From the NCBI RefSeq assembly GCF_020873895.1, contig NZ_JAHWGT010000026.1, forward strand, positions 1 through 64,000: a stretch of DNA of 64,000 nt. Reading direction: 5' to 3'. The translations under genes and the position numbers were made by a program. Source of the DNA: Streptomyces sp. DH12 (GTDB lineage Bacteria > Actinomycetota > Actinomycetes > Streptomycetales > Streptomycetaceae). How positions within the stretch are numbered: the first letter of the stretch is position 1; every line of letters begins with the position of its first letter. Under the pieces are notes generated by a model. It was not told the origin of the DNA. It saw nothing but the letters and a program-made list of their open reading frames with translations, and did no database searches. This document shows positions 16,301-25,579 of this stretch, in pieces.

Positions 16301-19300
16301 GCGGCCCGCCCCCGCGGATCGTTGTCCGCGGGGGCCCACCCGCCGACGCCTGTCGCCAGCACCGGCAGAAGCAGCCGCGGATCGCGCACTTCGACCGCCG
16401 CCAGGTAGCCGCCGTCCACGAGCAGGGCGGACAGACGCTCCAGCCCCGCCGAGAGGTCCCGTGTCCTGCTCAAGGAGTGCCGGGCCACGACGACGTCGAA
16501 CGACGCTTCGCTGAAACCCTGGTCGTGCAGGTCTCGGCCGAGGTCCAGGGGCCGGTAGGTGACGACATCGGATGCGTTGAGCTGATCACGCGCCTGGTCG
16601 GGGAGTTCGGCGCTGCTGCCGGTGAGGACGTAGTGGGTGCGGTCCGCAGGCAGATTGGGTAGCAGCACGGAGGCGAAGGGATCGGCTGCGGCCCCGACCT
16701 CCAGGACCCGCAACGGCCGGTCGGCGGGCCACTGGCGCAACGCCTGGCCCAGCAGATCGGCGGCCGCCAAGTAAGTGGGCCGCAGGAGACGGTTCAAGAC
16801 GGCGGTCAGGTCGTCTTCCGCGGGGCGGAAGGGGGTGTCTCCCTCACGCTGTCGTCGCAGGAACTCCGGGAGAGTCCGGGCGTAGTGCCCATGGAGCGTC
16901 CACAGATCCGCGTACTCGGGCAGGTCCAGCAGGGCCTGACGGAGTACCCGCCCGGGTCGTGCCGGGACATCTGTGCGTCGCAGCAGACCCGGGCCGGCAG
17001 GGCGGACCAGGCCCTGAGCCCGCGTCTCCGCGAGGAGCAAGTCGAGCAGTCGCTGGTGGCTGCGGTCGATGCCGTGGTCGAGCAGGCCGGCGGGGGAGAA
17101 GGACTCCGAGCGTGCCTCGCCGGTGAGGTCGTCGAGGAAGGCCGCCATGCAGTGGGACGTGAGACGTCCGACGGCATCGACCACCCCCTGCACGGCCGCC
17201 GCATACGTCTGATCGCCGGCGGTGCTGCGCTGTGCCAGCACCGTCCGTGGCGAGGGCAGTCCGGCAACCGCCGTACGGTCCGGCTGCTGGTCGGGGGCGG
17301 CGCGGACGACTGTCTCCAGCAGCCGGGCCGGCCCCGACGCTTTGCCAGCCCCCTCGAACCGGCGCACACGACAGCCCTGGATCTCGGCGGTGACGGTGCC
17401 GGCCTCGTCCGTGAACGTGATGTCGACAACGGCCTGCCGTGGATCGAGGTCCTGGGCGCGCACATGCACGAAGCCGGCGGAGGCGAGATCCGTGTACCTG
17501 CGGACCGTGTCGAACGACACGGGGAGGAAGGGCTTGCGGGCAGCACAGTCGAGGAGTTGCAGAACGGACTGCAGTGCGCCGTCGACGACGGTGACGTTCG
17601 CGCTGACGGACCCGTTCGGCATGTCGGTGCCGTAGGAGGCCAGGACTTCGCCGTGCCCCCTCCACAGGCCCTTCACCACCTGGAAGGCGGGGCCGTACAC
17701 ACATTCCATGGCGGCTGCCGCGCGATAGTGCTCGTCACCTGTCAGCCGGTCCTTCAGGCGGCGGCGAAGCTCATCGATGTCGAGGGGCGTGGCGGCGGAT
17801 CGGGGCAGGCGGCGCACCTGGGCACGCACGTGGCGCTGCCATGGCCCGGTGCCCCCGCCGCGGCTGGAGATATGCACCATGTGGTTCGGTTCGGCGACGG
17901 ACACCTGCCACGTGAGGTCCATCGCGGCGTCATCCCAGGGCATGACGAGCGCGTTCTCGATGGTCAGCGCGTGGACCTCGGCGAGAGCACCGTCGAAGAC
18001 GGACCGCGCGGCGGACATCGCCATCTCCACGTAGGCCGCGGCCGGCAGCACCACCGATGCCCCGATACGGTGATCAGCCAGCCATGGCAGACGGGTCGCC
18101 TCCACGGTGTTGTGCCAGGTCGGTTCCGCGACGGACAAGCGGCTGCCGAGAAGCTCATGCTCTTCCCCCTGAGCGTTCGAGCCGCTCTGGTCCTGCGACC
18201 ACCATGCCGGGGAGCCGTTCCAGTGCTCCCGCCGCTGCCAGGGGTACGCCGGCAGATCCACGACCCGCCCGCGCCGGGGCAGCGCCTGCTCGATCACGTC
18301 CGCGCCTGCCGCCACCAGACGGGCCACCGTCGTGTCGATGGAGAGGGAGCCGGCGGGGGAGCGGTCCATGACGGCGAGCGTGGCCACCTTCTTGTGCAGC
18401 GCGACGGCCTGGCGCCGTACGTAACCGCCGAGAACGGGGCGCGGCCCGATCTCCACGAGGATGTCACACCCGAGGTCCTCCACCAGATGGGTGACGGCGT
18501 CGGCGAACTGGACGGGTTGCCGCACGTTGAGCCACCAGTAGTTGGCGTCGAACCGCTCACACACGGTCCCGGCGTCGACGCAGGCCGACACATAGGGGAT
18601 CTTCGGCGGCGAGGACTTCAGGCCTGCCAGGCCGGCCACGAGCGACTCCCGGATGGGCTCCATCGCCGAGGTGTGGAAGGCGTAGTCGAGGTCCAGGAGC
18701 CTGGAGAAGACACCTTCGACCACAAGCTCGCAGGCCAGGTCGTCAAGGGCGTCGAGGTCCCCGGCGAGAGTGACGTCGTGCGCGGAGTTCACCGCCGCGA
18801 GCTCGACCTTTCCCCCGTACGGGGCCATCAGTGTCCGAGCCCGCTCGACGGACACGCCGACGGCCAGCATCCGACCCTGGCCGGCAGTCAGCGCCTGCAC
18901 CTGGCTGCGCACCGAGATCACGTGGCACGCGGCCTCCAGGTCCAGGGCTCCGGCGGCGTAGGCCGCGGCCACCTCACCCACGCTGTGACCGGTGACCGCC
19001 ACCGGGGCGACCCCCCGCCGGGCCAGAGCCTCCACCAGGCCGACCTGGACCGCGAAGAGCAGGGGTTGCGCGATCTCGGTGCGTTCCAGGCGCTGAGCGT
19101 CACACCTGCCGAGTTCCTCCAGGACCGACCAGCCGATGCGGGGGCCCAGCAGCCGGTCGACCTCCTCGACCTTCGAGCGGAAGGCGGGCTCCTCGGCCAG
19201 GAGGGAGACTCCCATGCCCGCCCACTGCGAGTTGTTGCCGGAGAACACGTATCCCACGCGTCCGTTCGGCACCGCGGTTGCCACGCCGGCGGCGGATGGC

Positions 19301-20877
19301 TCCCCTGCGACAGCGCGACGCAGCTCCCTGGCCGCCTCGGCCGGACTGCCGGCCATCACCACCATGCGTTCTTCCCGTGGGGCACGCCGTCTGCCCGCGG
19401 TCCAGGCCGTGTCGTAGAAGCCGTCTCCGGGCACGCCGTCGAGATGTGCCGCCATCCGCTCGGCTGCCTGTGTCAGAGCTTCGCGGGTTCGCGCGGAGAC
19501 GACGACAGGAAGCCTGCGCGACCCAGAGGGCCCGGAAGAAGCCTGGCGGGGAACGTCGGGGGCCCCTGTGAGGATGGCGTGTGCGTTCGCGCCGCCGAAC
19601 CCGAACGAGTTGACGCCCACCACACAGTGCGTGCCGACAGCTCCCAACGGACGGGACGCGTGCACCGGGGCCAAACCGAGTTCGTCGAACGGGATGGCTG
19701 GATTGAGGGGCAGGCCATGCAGCGAGGGCGGGATGGTGCCGCGCTGCAGGATCAGCAGCGCCTTGAGCAGCCCCGCCATACCGGCGGCCGGTTCCAGGTG
19801 CCCGATGTTCGTCTTCACCGAGCCGACGGGCAGCTCAGCCCCGTTGGACCTGCGCCGGCCAAGGGCACGGCCCAGTGCCAGGCATTCCAGAGGGTCCCCT
19901 GCTGCCGTTCCCGTACCGTGTGCTTCCACGTAGGCGACACGGCTGGCGCTGAGGCGGACCTGGCCGTACACGTCGCGCAGGAGGGCTTCCTGGGCCTCGG
20001 CGCTGGGCAACGACAGACCTTGGGTACGACCGTCGGTGTTGACCGCCGTGGCCAGGATCACGCCGTGGATCCGATCGCCGTCCGCGAGGGCGTCCGACAG
20101 CCGGCGCAGGACGAGCATGCCGGCACCCTCTCCCCGGACATACCCGTCCGCGTGCGCGGAGAAGGTGCGACTGCGGCCCGACGGGGAGAGCATGGAGGCC
20201 TTCGACAGACCGACGTACTCCCCTGGGTGCAGCAGCAGGTTCACCGCCCCAGCCAGAGCGACGGGACTCCGGCCGCAGCGCAGCACCTCGCAGGCTTGGT
20301 GCACGGCGGTCAACGAGGATGAGCACGCGGTATCGATGGACATCGAGGGGCCGCGGAAGTCGAAGATGTAGGACAACCGGTTGGACGTGTTGTTCCCTGA
20401 TCCGCCCGACATCGTGTAGGCGTTGACCGATCGCATGTGCCGGAATTGCAGTTCCAGGTAACTTCTGTAAGAGGCTCCGGTGAAAACGCCGACGTCAGAA
20501 CCCGCCCAGCGTTGCGGGTCGATCCCCGCGTCATCGAACGCCTCGACGGCACATTCAGCCAGAAGCCGCTGCTGGGGATCCACGCGAGAGGCTTCCCGCG
20601 GCGACATCCCAAAATACTCCGCGTCGAATTCGGTGATGCTCTGCAGGTAGCCGCCTGCGGCTGCATACGTCTTGCCCGGCCGGTCGGCCCGGGGGTCGAG
20701 GAAGGAAGCGACATCGAAGCGTCCATCCGGTGGTTGGGTGATCAGATCCCGCGCCCCTGCCAGAGCTGTCCAGAAAGCGCTCATCGAATCGACGCCGCCG
20801 GGAAGGCGGCAGCCGATCCCCACGACCGCCACGGCGTCGACCATGCGGTCCTCGGAAAGGATGAGGTCGTCAGTCAT
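13393..20877 (-). CDS. Highly reducing, single-module type I polyketide synthase
   Basis: A 2494-residue megasynthase. Domains in order: KS (about 12-440; DTACSSS, EAHGTGT, KTNIGHLEPAAG), AT (about 550-860; GHSVGE near 632, YAFH specificity motif), DH (about 910-1190; DHRIGASVVLP near 935, later DGALQ), C-methyltransferase (about 1340-1560), structural pseudo-KR (1590-1770), ER (about 1790-2100; HGAAGGVGL near 1940), KR (about 2130-2390; VTGGLSGFG, Tyr in QANYTAAN) and ACP (GVDSL near 2440). There is no loading module, docking domain or thioesterase. This order is that of fungal HR-PKSs and points to iterative use. The methyltransferase SAM loop reads VLEVGAAADPF, lacking the usual GxGxG, so it may be inactive. 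ATG 20877 has GAGAGGGG upstream. Confidence 0.93.
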   Translation of the reverse strand: MTDDLILSEDRMVDAVAVVGIGCRLPGGVDSMSAFWTALAGARDLITQPPDGRFDVASFLDPRADRPGKTYAAAGGYLQSITEFDAEYFGMSPREASRVDPQQRLLAECAVEAFDDAGIDPQRWAGSDVGVFTGASYRSYLELQFRHMRSVNAYTMSGGSGNNTSNRLSYIFDFRGPSMSIDTACSSSLTAVHQACEVLRCGRSPVALAGAVNLLLHPGEYVGLSKASMLSPSGRSRTFSAHADGYVRGEGAGMLVLRRLSDALADGDRIHGVILATAVNTDGRTQGLSLPSAEAQEALLRDVYGQVRLSASRVAYVEAHGTGTAAGDPLECLALGRALGRRRSNGAELPVGSVKTNIGHLEPAAGMAGLLKALLILQRGTIPPSLHGLPLNPAIPFDELGLAPVHASRPLGAVGTHCVVGVNSFGFGGANAHAILTGAPDVPRQASSGPSGSRRLPVVVSARTREALTQAAERMAAHLDGVPGDGFYDTAWTAGRRRAPREERMVVMAGSPAEAARELRRAVAGEPSAAGVATAVPNGRVGYVFSGNNSQWAGMGVSLLAEEPAFRSKVEEVDRLLGPRIGWSVLEELGRCDAQRLERTEIAQPLLFAVQVGLVEALARRGVAPVAVTGHSVGEVAAAYAAGALDLEAACHVISVRSQVQALTAGQGRMLAVGVSVERARTLMAPYGGKVELAAVNSAHDVTLAGDLDALDDLACELVVEGVFSRLLDLDYAFHTSAMEPIRESLVAGLAGLKSSPPKIPYVSACVDAGTVCERFDANYWWLNVRQPVQFADAVTHLVEDLGCDILVEIGPRPVLGGYVRRQAVALHKKVATLAVMDRSPAGSLSIDTTVARLVAAGADVIEQALPRRGRVVDLPAYPWQRREHWNGSPAWWSQDQSGSNAQGEEHELLGSRLSVAEPTWHNTVEATRLPWLADHRIGASVVLPAAAYVEMAMSAARSVFDGALAEVHALTIENALVMPWDDAAMDLTWQVSVAEPNHMVHISSRGGGTGPWQRHVRAQVRRLPRSAATPLDIDELRRRLKDRLTGDEHYRAAAAMECVYGPAFQVVKGLWRGHGEVLASYGTDMPNGSVSANVTVVDGALQSVLQLLDCAARKPFLPVSFDTVRRYTDLASAGFVHVRAQDLDPRQAVVDITFTDEAGTVTAEIQGCRVRRFEGAGKASGPARLLETVVRAAPDQQPDRTAVAGLPSPRTVLAQRSTAGDQTYAAAVQGVVDAVGRLTSHCMAAFLDDLTGEARSESFSPAGLLDHGIDRSHQRLLDLLLAETRAQGLVRPAGPGLLRRTDVPARPGRVLRQALLDLPEYADLWTLHGHYARTLPEFLRRQREGDTPFRPAEDDLTAVLNRLLRPTYLAAADLLGQALRQWPADRPLRVLEVGAAADPFASVLLPNLPADRTHYVLTGSSAELPDQARDQLNASDVVTYRPLDLGRDLHDQGFSEASFDVVVARHSLSRTRDLSAGLERLSALLVDGGYLAAVEVRDPRLLLPVLATGVGGWAPADNDPRGRAAWRDGADWTGLLRQHGFADVASTPALGSGEGASPCSVLLASREPRRTPPADRPVKPSAAPVSWVVAGEESTGSTTEALTEALLSAGQERVTATVLTTSPEQWESVLPPHAQVVNIVCLFRRRDHVDACTEPWNDDEPVERFRTVRSIVQACEKLPPHTEAHLYLVVMGASVNMSMPPSHHGSDAAVWGIGRSLGNEQQRVRVTRVAVPHDLAEDGAEQAAGVLLRELTTGSSEDEVILTAHGRFVSRIREMPPRQVTASSTAPGSAGTFVLRAHDVGTSYRLRWEERPPLSPGPGQVLIEVRAAALNYRDVMVATGMVPPVHQTEGVPELGLECAGLVAAVGPGVTGVAPGDRVFGLTASGMGSYTLASADFVAPVPDGMGFAEAATLALAHLTVQYSLDHLARLQPGETVLVHGAAGGVGLAALHHAGQRGAAVIATAGTEVKRSLLRLLGTDHVLDSRSLAFADEVRQITDGRGVDVVLNSLAGEAQARGLELLASGGRFIELGKRDFLENNPLMTRPFLANTALFGVDVGALVGPQREAGKLQFRQLVERVQAGACPPLPHQTYPAHQVDRAFQLLKGSLHTGKVVVTFDGSTPHHPMPTRLRLDPHGTYVVTGGLSGFGAATARWLACRGARHLALVGRRGGATPAAESLIQDLADLGARAVAHAADTADPAAVRRILAECEASARPVRGVIHAAMVLDDTLVRDATDAQFRTVWSPKAVGARVLDALTRGMGLEFFVVYSSVSALTGMSRQANYTAANSAMEALVHQRRSAGEHALAVQWSVINDTGIAVRTNLVDVLERAGTDNIDSASALAALEQLLHDPHASVANVGGFDPTVLRRSNYAIDAPRFSLLTPAGATRENFSSTFLSSLPHMTYDQALDATTTILADFLATTLHTTPDKIDRTRRLDRLGVDSLLAAELSASLHHHLKCSVTPIEVLNCAHLMELSKRVLALSGHTNSPREGA

Positions 20878-20997
20878 GTCGGAAAGCCCCTCTCGTCGCT
20901 TGCACCAGGACTTCTCCCGGTGTCGTTCGGGCGCCGCGCCCCGCCTCACCGCGCCGTCCGGCGGAAGAAGGTGTGGAGGCTCGGCGGGTGTTCGGCT

Positions 20998-21912
20998 TCA
21001 GCGGCTCCTCAGCCGGCGGAGCGGCGTGACAGCCGGCGGTGCGTCGCCGTACGGCTGTTCGACGGGACCGAGGTAGTCGAGGGCGTCCAGCGAGGCGCCG
21101 TCGCAGAAGCGCAGTACGACCTCTGCCAGTTCGGCCGGCCGTTCCAGATGCACCACGTGGTCCGCCTCCTTGATGACGACGAAGCGCGCGTCCTCGATCA
21201 GGGAGCAGGCACGCCGTGAGAGGGAGGGCGGGACGAGATGGTCGTGCTCGCCGCACACGAGTAGTGCCGGAACCCCGGTCACGCCGGCTTCCCACAGGTC
21301 GGAATCACCGAGAGCCCGTCGAAGCGTGGCGGCTGCCTGAGGGCCTGGCACGTATCTGTCGTAGTAACGGATCAGGGTGTCCCTGACCGAATTCCTGTTG
21401 CGCACGGAGCAAGAGGGGTCGTGGTTGAGGATGCTGGTGGCGAAACGGTGTCCGAGGTTCGGCATGCCCTTATCGACCATCGCGCACGTCCAGTCCGTCA
21501 GTTTTCTGGCCCGCGGAGTCGGCTTTCCCCCGAATCCGACCAGCACCATGTGGCTGACGATCTCGGGATGGATCCGAGCGACGGCGTAGGCGAGGGTGCT
21601 GCCGAACGAGGTGCCGACGAGATTGACCCTGCCCAGGCCAAGGTGCTTCACCAGGTGAGCGACGGAGGCGGACAGGTACCTCAGTCCGTAGGCGGCCGGC
21701 AGTGGATCCGACGTTCCCTGACCGGGGAGGTCGACGGTGACCACCGTGGTTCTCTCCGACAGATGCCGTTCCGTCATACGCCATCCCAGCATGTCCATGA
21801 GGGCGCCACCCAGAAGCACCACCGGGAGACTTGGAGGGTGCGGTTTCCCGACCACGCGCGCGTTGTAGGAAAAGCCTTCGTAGGACAACGAGAATTGCTT
21901 TTCTGCTGTCAT
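20998..21912 (-). CDS. Alpha/beta hydrolase, possible trans-acting thioesterase
   Basis: A 304-residue alpha/beta-hydrolase-fold protein. The nucleophile elbow is VGTSFGS (Ser), the acid is in CGEHDHLVPP, and the catalytic His is in EADHVVHLERP. PVVLLGGALMDMLGW is the oxyanion-region strand. The start at 21912 has CGAGG upstream. It lies 120 bp upstream of a PKS that has no thioesterase, and is in the same direction. Release of the ACP-bound chain, or editing, is therefore the most likely job, though an ester hydrolase acting on the product is equally possible. Confidence 0.85.
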   Translation of the reverse strand: MTAEKQFSLSYEGFSYNARVVGKPHPPSLPVVLLGGALMDMLGWRMTERHLSERTTVVTVDLPGQGTSDPLPAAYGLRYLSASVAHLVKHLGLGRVNLVGTSFGSTLAYAVARIHPEIVSHMVLVGFGGKPTPRARKLTDWTCAMVDKGMPNLGHRFATSILNHDPSCSVRNRNSVRDTLIRYYDRYVPGPQAAATLRRALGDSDLWEAGVTGVPALLVCGEHDHLVPPSLSRRACSLIEDARFVVIKEADHVVHLERPAELAEVVLRFCDGASLDALDYLGPVEQPYGDAPPAVTPLRRLRSR

Positions 21913-21958
21913 GAGACCTCGTAGTTCCGCTTGCACGAGCATCGGCCAAGATCGCAGT

Positions 21959-22801
21959 TCAGAGGGTCAACGTCCGGTACTTGTACACAGCCGCCGCACG
22001 GAAGACGGCGATGATGAGAATCGACCACACGAGGGAGGCCCAGATCGGATGCTGCATGGGCCAGGCCGCGGATTCCGCGACGCCGGGATTCCCGAACAGC
22101 TGACGGCACCCTTGCACGGTGGCGCTGAAGGGGTTCCACTCGGCGATGGCACGCAGAAAAGGATGCATGTTCCTGAGGTCCAGGAAGGCATTCGAGATGA
22201 ACACCACCGGAAACAACCACACCACGCCGCCCGTGGTCGCGGCTTCCGGGCTCCGTGCCCAGAGACCGATCAGTGCGCCGACCCAAGAGAAGGCGTATCC
22301 GAGAAGCACCAGGAGCGCGAACGCCCCCAGAGCCTTGGCGATCCCGAGATGGATGCGCCACCCGACGAGCGTCGCGACGACGGAGAGAATGGCGATGCTC
22401 AGCACCGACCGAGCCGAATCGGCCAGAGTGCGTCCGCTGAGCACCGAACTCCGGGACATGGGAAGGGACCGGAACCGGTAGATGAGCCCTTTGTGGATGT
22501 CGTCCGCGATACCTGCACTGGCGCTGACTGTGGCGAAGGACACGCTCTGCGCGAAGATGCCGGCCATGACGAACTCTCGGTACACACCCGGGTCCGTCGT
22601 GCCGGCGACTTCCATGGAACCGCCGAACAGGTAACTGAACAGCAGGACGAACATGACGGGTTGAAGGAGCCCGAAGACCAGCACTTCGGGCAGCCGGGAC
22701 ATGTGCAACACATTTCGGTAGGCCATGGCGAGGGTGTCCGCCACCGCATGAGCGAATTCACTCCCGCGAGTGGACGAGACGGAGTCGGCGCCGGAGGTCA
22801 C
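21959..22801 (-). CDS. ABC-2 type exporter permease (DrrB family)
   Basis: A 280-residue membrane protein with about six hydrophobic segments. It has family landmarks: PVMFVLLFSYLFGGSM in the first helix, DDIHKGLIYRFRSLPMSRSSVLSGRTLAD in the cytoplasmic loop, and NPFSATVQGCRQLFG near the end. It overlaps the ATPase gene by 4 bp (ATGA), so the two form one exporter. In a PKS cluster this pair normally exports the product and gives self-protection. Confidence 0.92.
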   Translation of the reverse strand: MTSGADSVSSTRGSEFAHAVADTLAMAYRNVLHMSRLPEVLVFGLLQPVMFVLLFSYLFGGSMEVAGTTDPGVYREFVMAGIFAQSVSFATVSASAGIADDIHKGLIYRFRSLPMSRSSVLSGRTLADSARSVLSIAILSVVATLVGWRIHLGIAKALGAFALLVLLGYAFSWVGALIGLWARSPEAATTGGVVWLFPVVFISNAFLDLRNMHPFLRAIAEWNPFSATVQGCRQLFGNPGVAESAAWPMQHPIWASLVWSILIIAVFRAAAVYKYRTLTL

Positions 22802-23775
22802 TTCACAGGCTCCTGGATCTGTTCCTCCGGGCCGAGCTGCCTGCCGCCCGTGAGTGAGAAGAAGACATCGTCCAGGGTCGGACGCAGCAGCGCGATGTTG
22901 CTGACTCCCGTACCGCGGTCGGCCAACAACCGCAGCAGCTCGGCCACCGCTTCCGGCCCTCTGGCGACCGGCACGGTCAGCTTGCGGGCATGGTCCCGAA
23001 CACGTACGTCACCCGATCCGACGCCGAGGAGCAGCGCACGCACCATCGCGATGTCCTGGCGGTCCTGGAGGGTCACTTCCACCTGCTGCTCGCCCGCACG
23101 GTCCTTGAGCTGGTCCGGGGTGCCGCATGCCACGACCCTGCCACGGTCGATGACGGTCACCTCGTCGGCCAGGTGGTCGGCCTCGTCGAGGTGCTGCGTG
23201 GTCAACAGCACGGTGCTGCCCGCCGAGGCAAGTTCGAGGATCCGCGACCACAGGTACTGGCGATGGTGCGGGTCCAGACCGACGGTGGGCTCGTCGAGGA
23301 ACAACACGGGAGGAGAGGCGACGAGAGCGGCGGCCAGATCGAGTCGCCGTCGCATGCCGCCGGAATAGGTTCTGACCAACCTGTCCGCCGCCGCAGTGAG
23401 ACCGAAGTCCTCCAACAGCTTCGCGGCCTGCCGCCTGGAGTCCGCCCACGTCATGTGGTGGAGCCGGCCAACCAGGCGAAGGTTCTCCCGCCCTGTCAAG
23501 TACCCGTCCAGGGCGGCGTACTGGCCGCACAGTCCAATGGACCGACGCACCTTGCCGGGTTGGCGGGCCACGTCGAAGCCGGCGACGGTAGCGATCCCGC
23601 TGTCAGCTCTCAGGAGCGTGGTCAGCATGTGGACGGTCGTACTCTTTCCGGCCCCGTTAGGCCCCAGAATGCCTATGACGACACCCTCCGACACATGCAA
23701 GTCCACATTCTCCACCGCCACAGCGGAGCCGAAGGTCTTTCTCAGGCCTTCGGCGCGAATGATGCTCACATCCAC
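22798..23775 (-). CDS. ABC exporter ATPase (DrrA family)
   Basis: A 325-residue ATPase. Walker A is GPNGAGKST, the signature is YSGGMRRRLDLA, Walker B is VLFLDEPTVGLD and the switch His is in TTQHLDEAD. The C-terminal extension with LLRPTLDDVFFSLTG is characteristic of the daunorubicin-resistance (DrrA) family. It is the first gene of the exporter-hydrolase-PKS run on the minus strand. About 950 bp of apparent non-coding DNA separates it from the upstream methyltransferase, so the cluster promoter is probably just above 23775. Confidence 0.93.
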   Translation of the reverse strand: MDVSIIRAEGLRKTFGSAVAVENVDLHVSEGVVIGILGPNGAGKSTTVHMLTTLLRADSGIATVAGFDVARQPGKVRRSIGLCGQYAALDGYLTGRENLRLVGRLHHMTWADSRRQAAKLLEDFGLTAAADRLVRTYSGGMRRRLDLAAALVASPPVLFLDEPTVGLDPHHRQYLWSRILELASAGSTVLLTTQHLDEADHLADEVTVIDRGRVVACGTPDQLKDRAGEQQVEVTLQDRQDIAMVRALLLGVGSGDVRVRDHARKLTVPVARGPEAVAELLRLLADRGTGVSNIALLRPTLDDVFFSLTGGRQLGPEEQIQEPVK

Positions 23776-24727
23776 GTCCTAGAGTTTTCGCACATGGGCT
23801 GCTTGAGCGTGCTGAAGCAGCTGACCCACGTTGAGGACAGGCTTCAGGGCTCGGCGCACTTCCCGCTTGCCCGTGCGTAACGAAACGCGGGCCCCGATGT
23901 TGCAAGGAACGCGTAACACTCCGTCGAATGGAGCAGTGACCGCACCGCCCGGGAGGGGGCCGCGGAACCGGTGGCGACGGCGCCCCCGGGCGCGCACTCC
24001 GCCTTCGCGGCGCGGTGACGGGCGACCGCGCACGCGGATCACTCGGGAGGTACGTGACGTGCGGCGCTGGCGGCCGGAAACCCGCTGCCTGTCACACGCG
24101 GTGGGTGCACCGGCCGGACAGGGTACGGACACAATCAGCCGCGCGACGAGGTTACGCACCTGCGCCGCGGTGACGGTGGCGGCATCGTCTCGCGGCGCAG
24201 CCGTAGCGCGTCCAGCCTGGCGGTCCTGGAACTGCGGCCCCTCTTCAGCGCGGAGATCACCGAGTAGGGCCAGACCGGGAACAGGGATGTAGTGGTGTCC
24301 TTACCCCTGGCCGTTGACGTGGTACAGGATCCGCTGCGGTGAAGTGCGAGCGCTGAACCGCAGCCAGCAGGGAGGTCGACAGCAGGGACGGGTCGGCCGT
24401 CGTTCACCCTCGGTACCCGCACCGTGGCCGGGGCCCGTCGCAGCCGGGCGACCTCGACCCACCCCGCGGACAAGGCGTCATAGAGACCGCCCTTCCGGCA
24501 ATTGGATCCTGCCGGACAAGGTGGTGCGACAGACGTATCCCCACGGACTTCGAGGCCGCCGTGTGTTCGTGTGTTCCTGGCCGGATCACCTGCTCAGCCG
24601 AAGACACCTTCACGTAGGGGAGGTGACAGTCCGAGTGATCAAGCACAAAGGCTCGTTCGGATTCCAGGGCTGAAGATCGAGTTCGCAGGTGGCAAATGCG
24701 TCCGCAGGGTGACCTCTGTGCGGCTCT
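23776..24727. other. Long intergenic region in the polyketide cluster
   Basis: About 950 bp with open frames on both strands, but none has recognisable domains, codon bias and a ribosome binding site together. It should contain the promoter of the exporter/PKS operon and the 3' end of the methyltransferase transcript. I see no tRNA, transposase or regulator gene. Confidence 0.6.
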
Positions 24728-25579
24728 TCAGGCTTTTGCGCTGCCGACCGCGCCAAAGTGCAGGCAGGTGATGAGAGGCCGGCTGTTCCGGAGGACAGGC
24801 AGCGCCGAAGCTCGGGAGACCAGCTGGCCGGTGAGGCCACGGCCGACGGGAACGGGAATGTCCCGGGTCGCAGTGATGGCGGGGTGGACGGTTCGCAGCA
24901 TCCGGCGTTCGTCGGGGTCCATTCCCCAGGGCATCGGGGGGAAGGTGTAGCCCCCCATCCCCTTTCCGCCGGTCCGCAACCACGCACTGATGCGTCGTGA
25001 AACGGTATCGAAGACCATCATCCCCCCGGGGAAGGACTCGGCGCAAGCGGCGATCAGTTGGTGTACCCGGGCCGCGTCCAGGTACATCAACAGCCCCTGT
25101 GCGGTGACCAGTACGCCATGTGAGGGATCCACCATGTCCATCCAACGACTGTCGGAGTCGCTGCTGACGTCGCAGGAGACAAGGCGTTGACGCGTGCCGT
25201 GCGGGAGTACGCGGGTACGCAACTCAAGAGGGCCGGCGAGGTCCACGGAAACCCAGCACACCTGACCGTTGTCCACCCGCCAGAACGTCGTCTCCAGCCC
25301 CTCACCGAGTGCGATCACGGTGCCTCCAGGACGTGCGGAGAGGAAGGCGCGCACCACACCGTCGAATGCGAGGGCCCGCAGCGCGAGGATCTGGGCGACC
25401 CATGGGCGGGGGCGGCCGAGCCGTTGGCGGAAGGGAAAGTCCAATTGGTTCACCAGCCGCACCGCTTGCGGGTCCGGCAGGACGCTGTCCTTCCGGGCTG
25501 CCTCGGCCGCGCGGTGGTACAGGGTCCACAACGAGGTCTCCGCGACTCCCGTGAGATCAGCTGTGACAGGGGACTGCAT
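24728..25579 (-). CDS. TcmP/LCMT-like SAM-dependent O-methyltransferase
   Basis: A 283-residue methyltransferase of the leucine carboxyl methyltransferase/TcmP family. Marks are GGTVIALGEGLETTFWRVDN (SAM site with an unusual GEGLET loop), CWVSVDLAGPLELR and a GLLMYLDAARVHQLI segment (typically EGLLMYL). TcmP-type enzymes methylate carboxyls or phenols in polyketide pathways. It points the same way as the PKS operon but lies about 950 bp upstream of it, so it may be a separate transcript. ATG 25579 has AAGAGG upstream. A carboxyl methyl ester on the polyketide acid is possible but unproven. Confidence 0.8.
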   Translation of the reverse strand: MQSPVTADLTGVAETSLWTLYHRAAEAARKDSVLPDPQAVRLVNQLDFPFRQRLGRPRPWVAQILALRALAFDGVVRAFLSARPGGTVIALGEGLETTFWRVDNGQVCWVSVDLAGPLELRTRVLPHGTRQRLVSCDVSSDSDSRWMDMVDPSHGVLVTAQGLLMYLDAARVHQLIAACAESFPGGMMVFDTVSRRISAWLRTGGKGMGGYTFPPMPWGMDPDERRMLRTVHPAITATRDIPVPVGRGLTGQLVSRASALPVLRNSRPLITCLHFGAVGSAKA

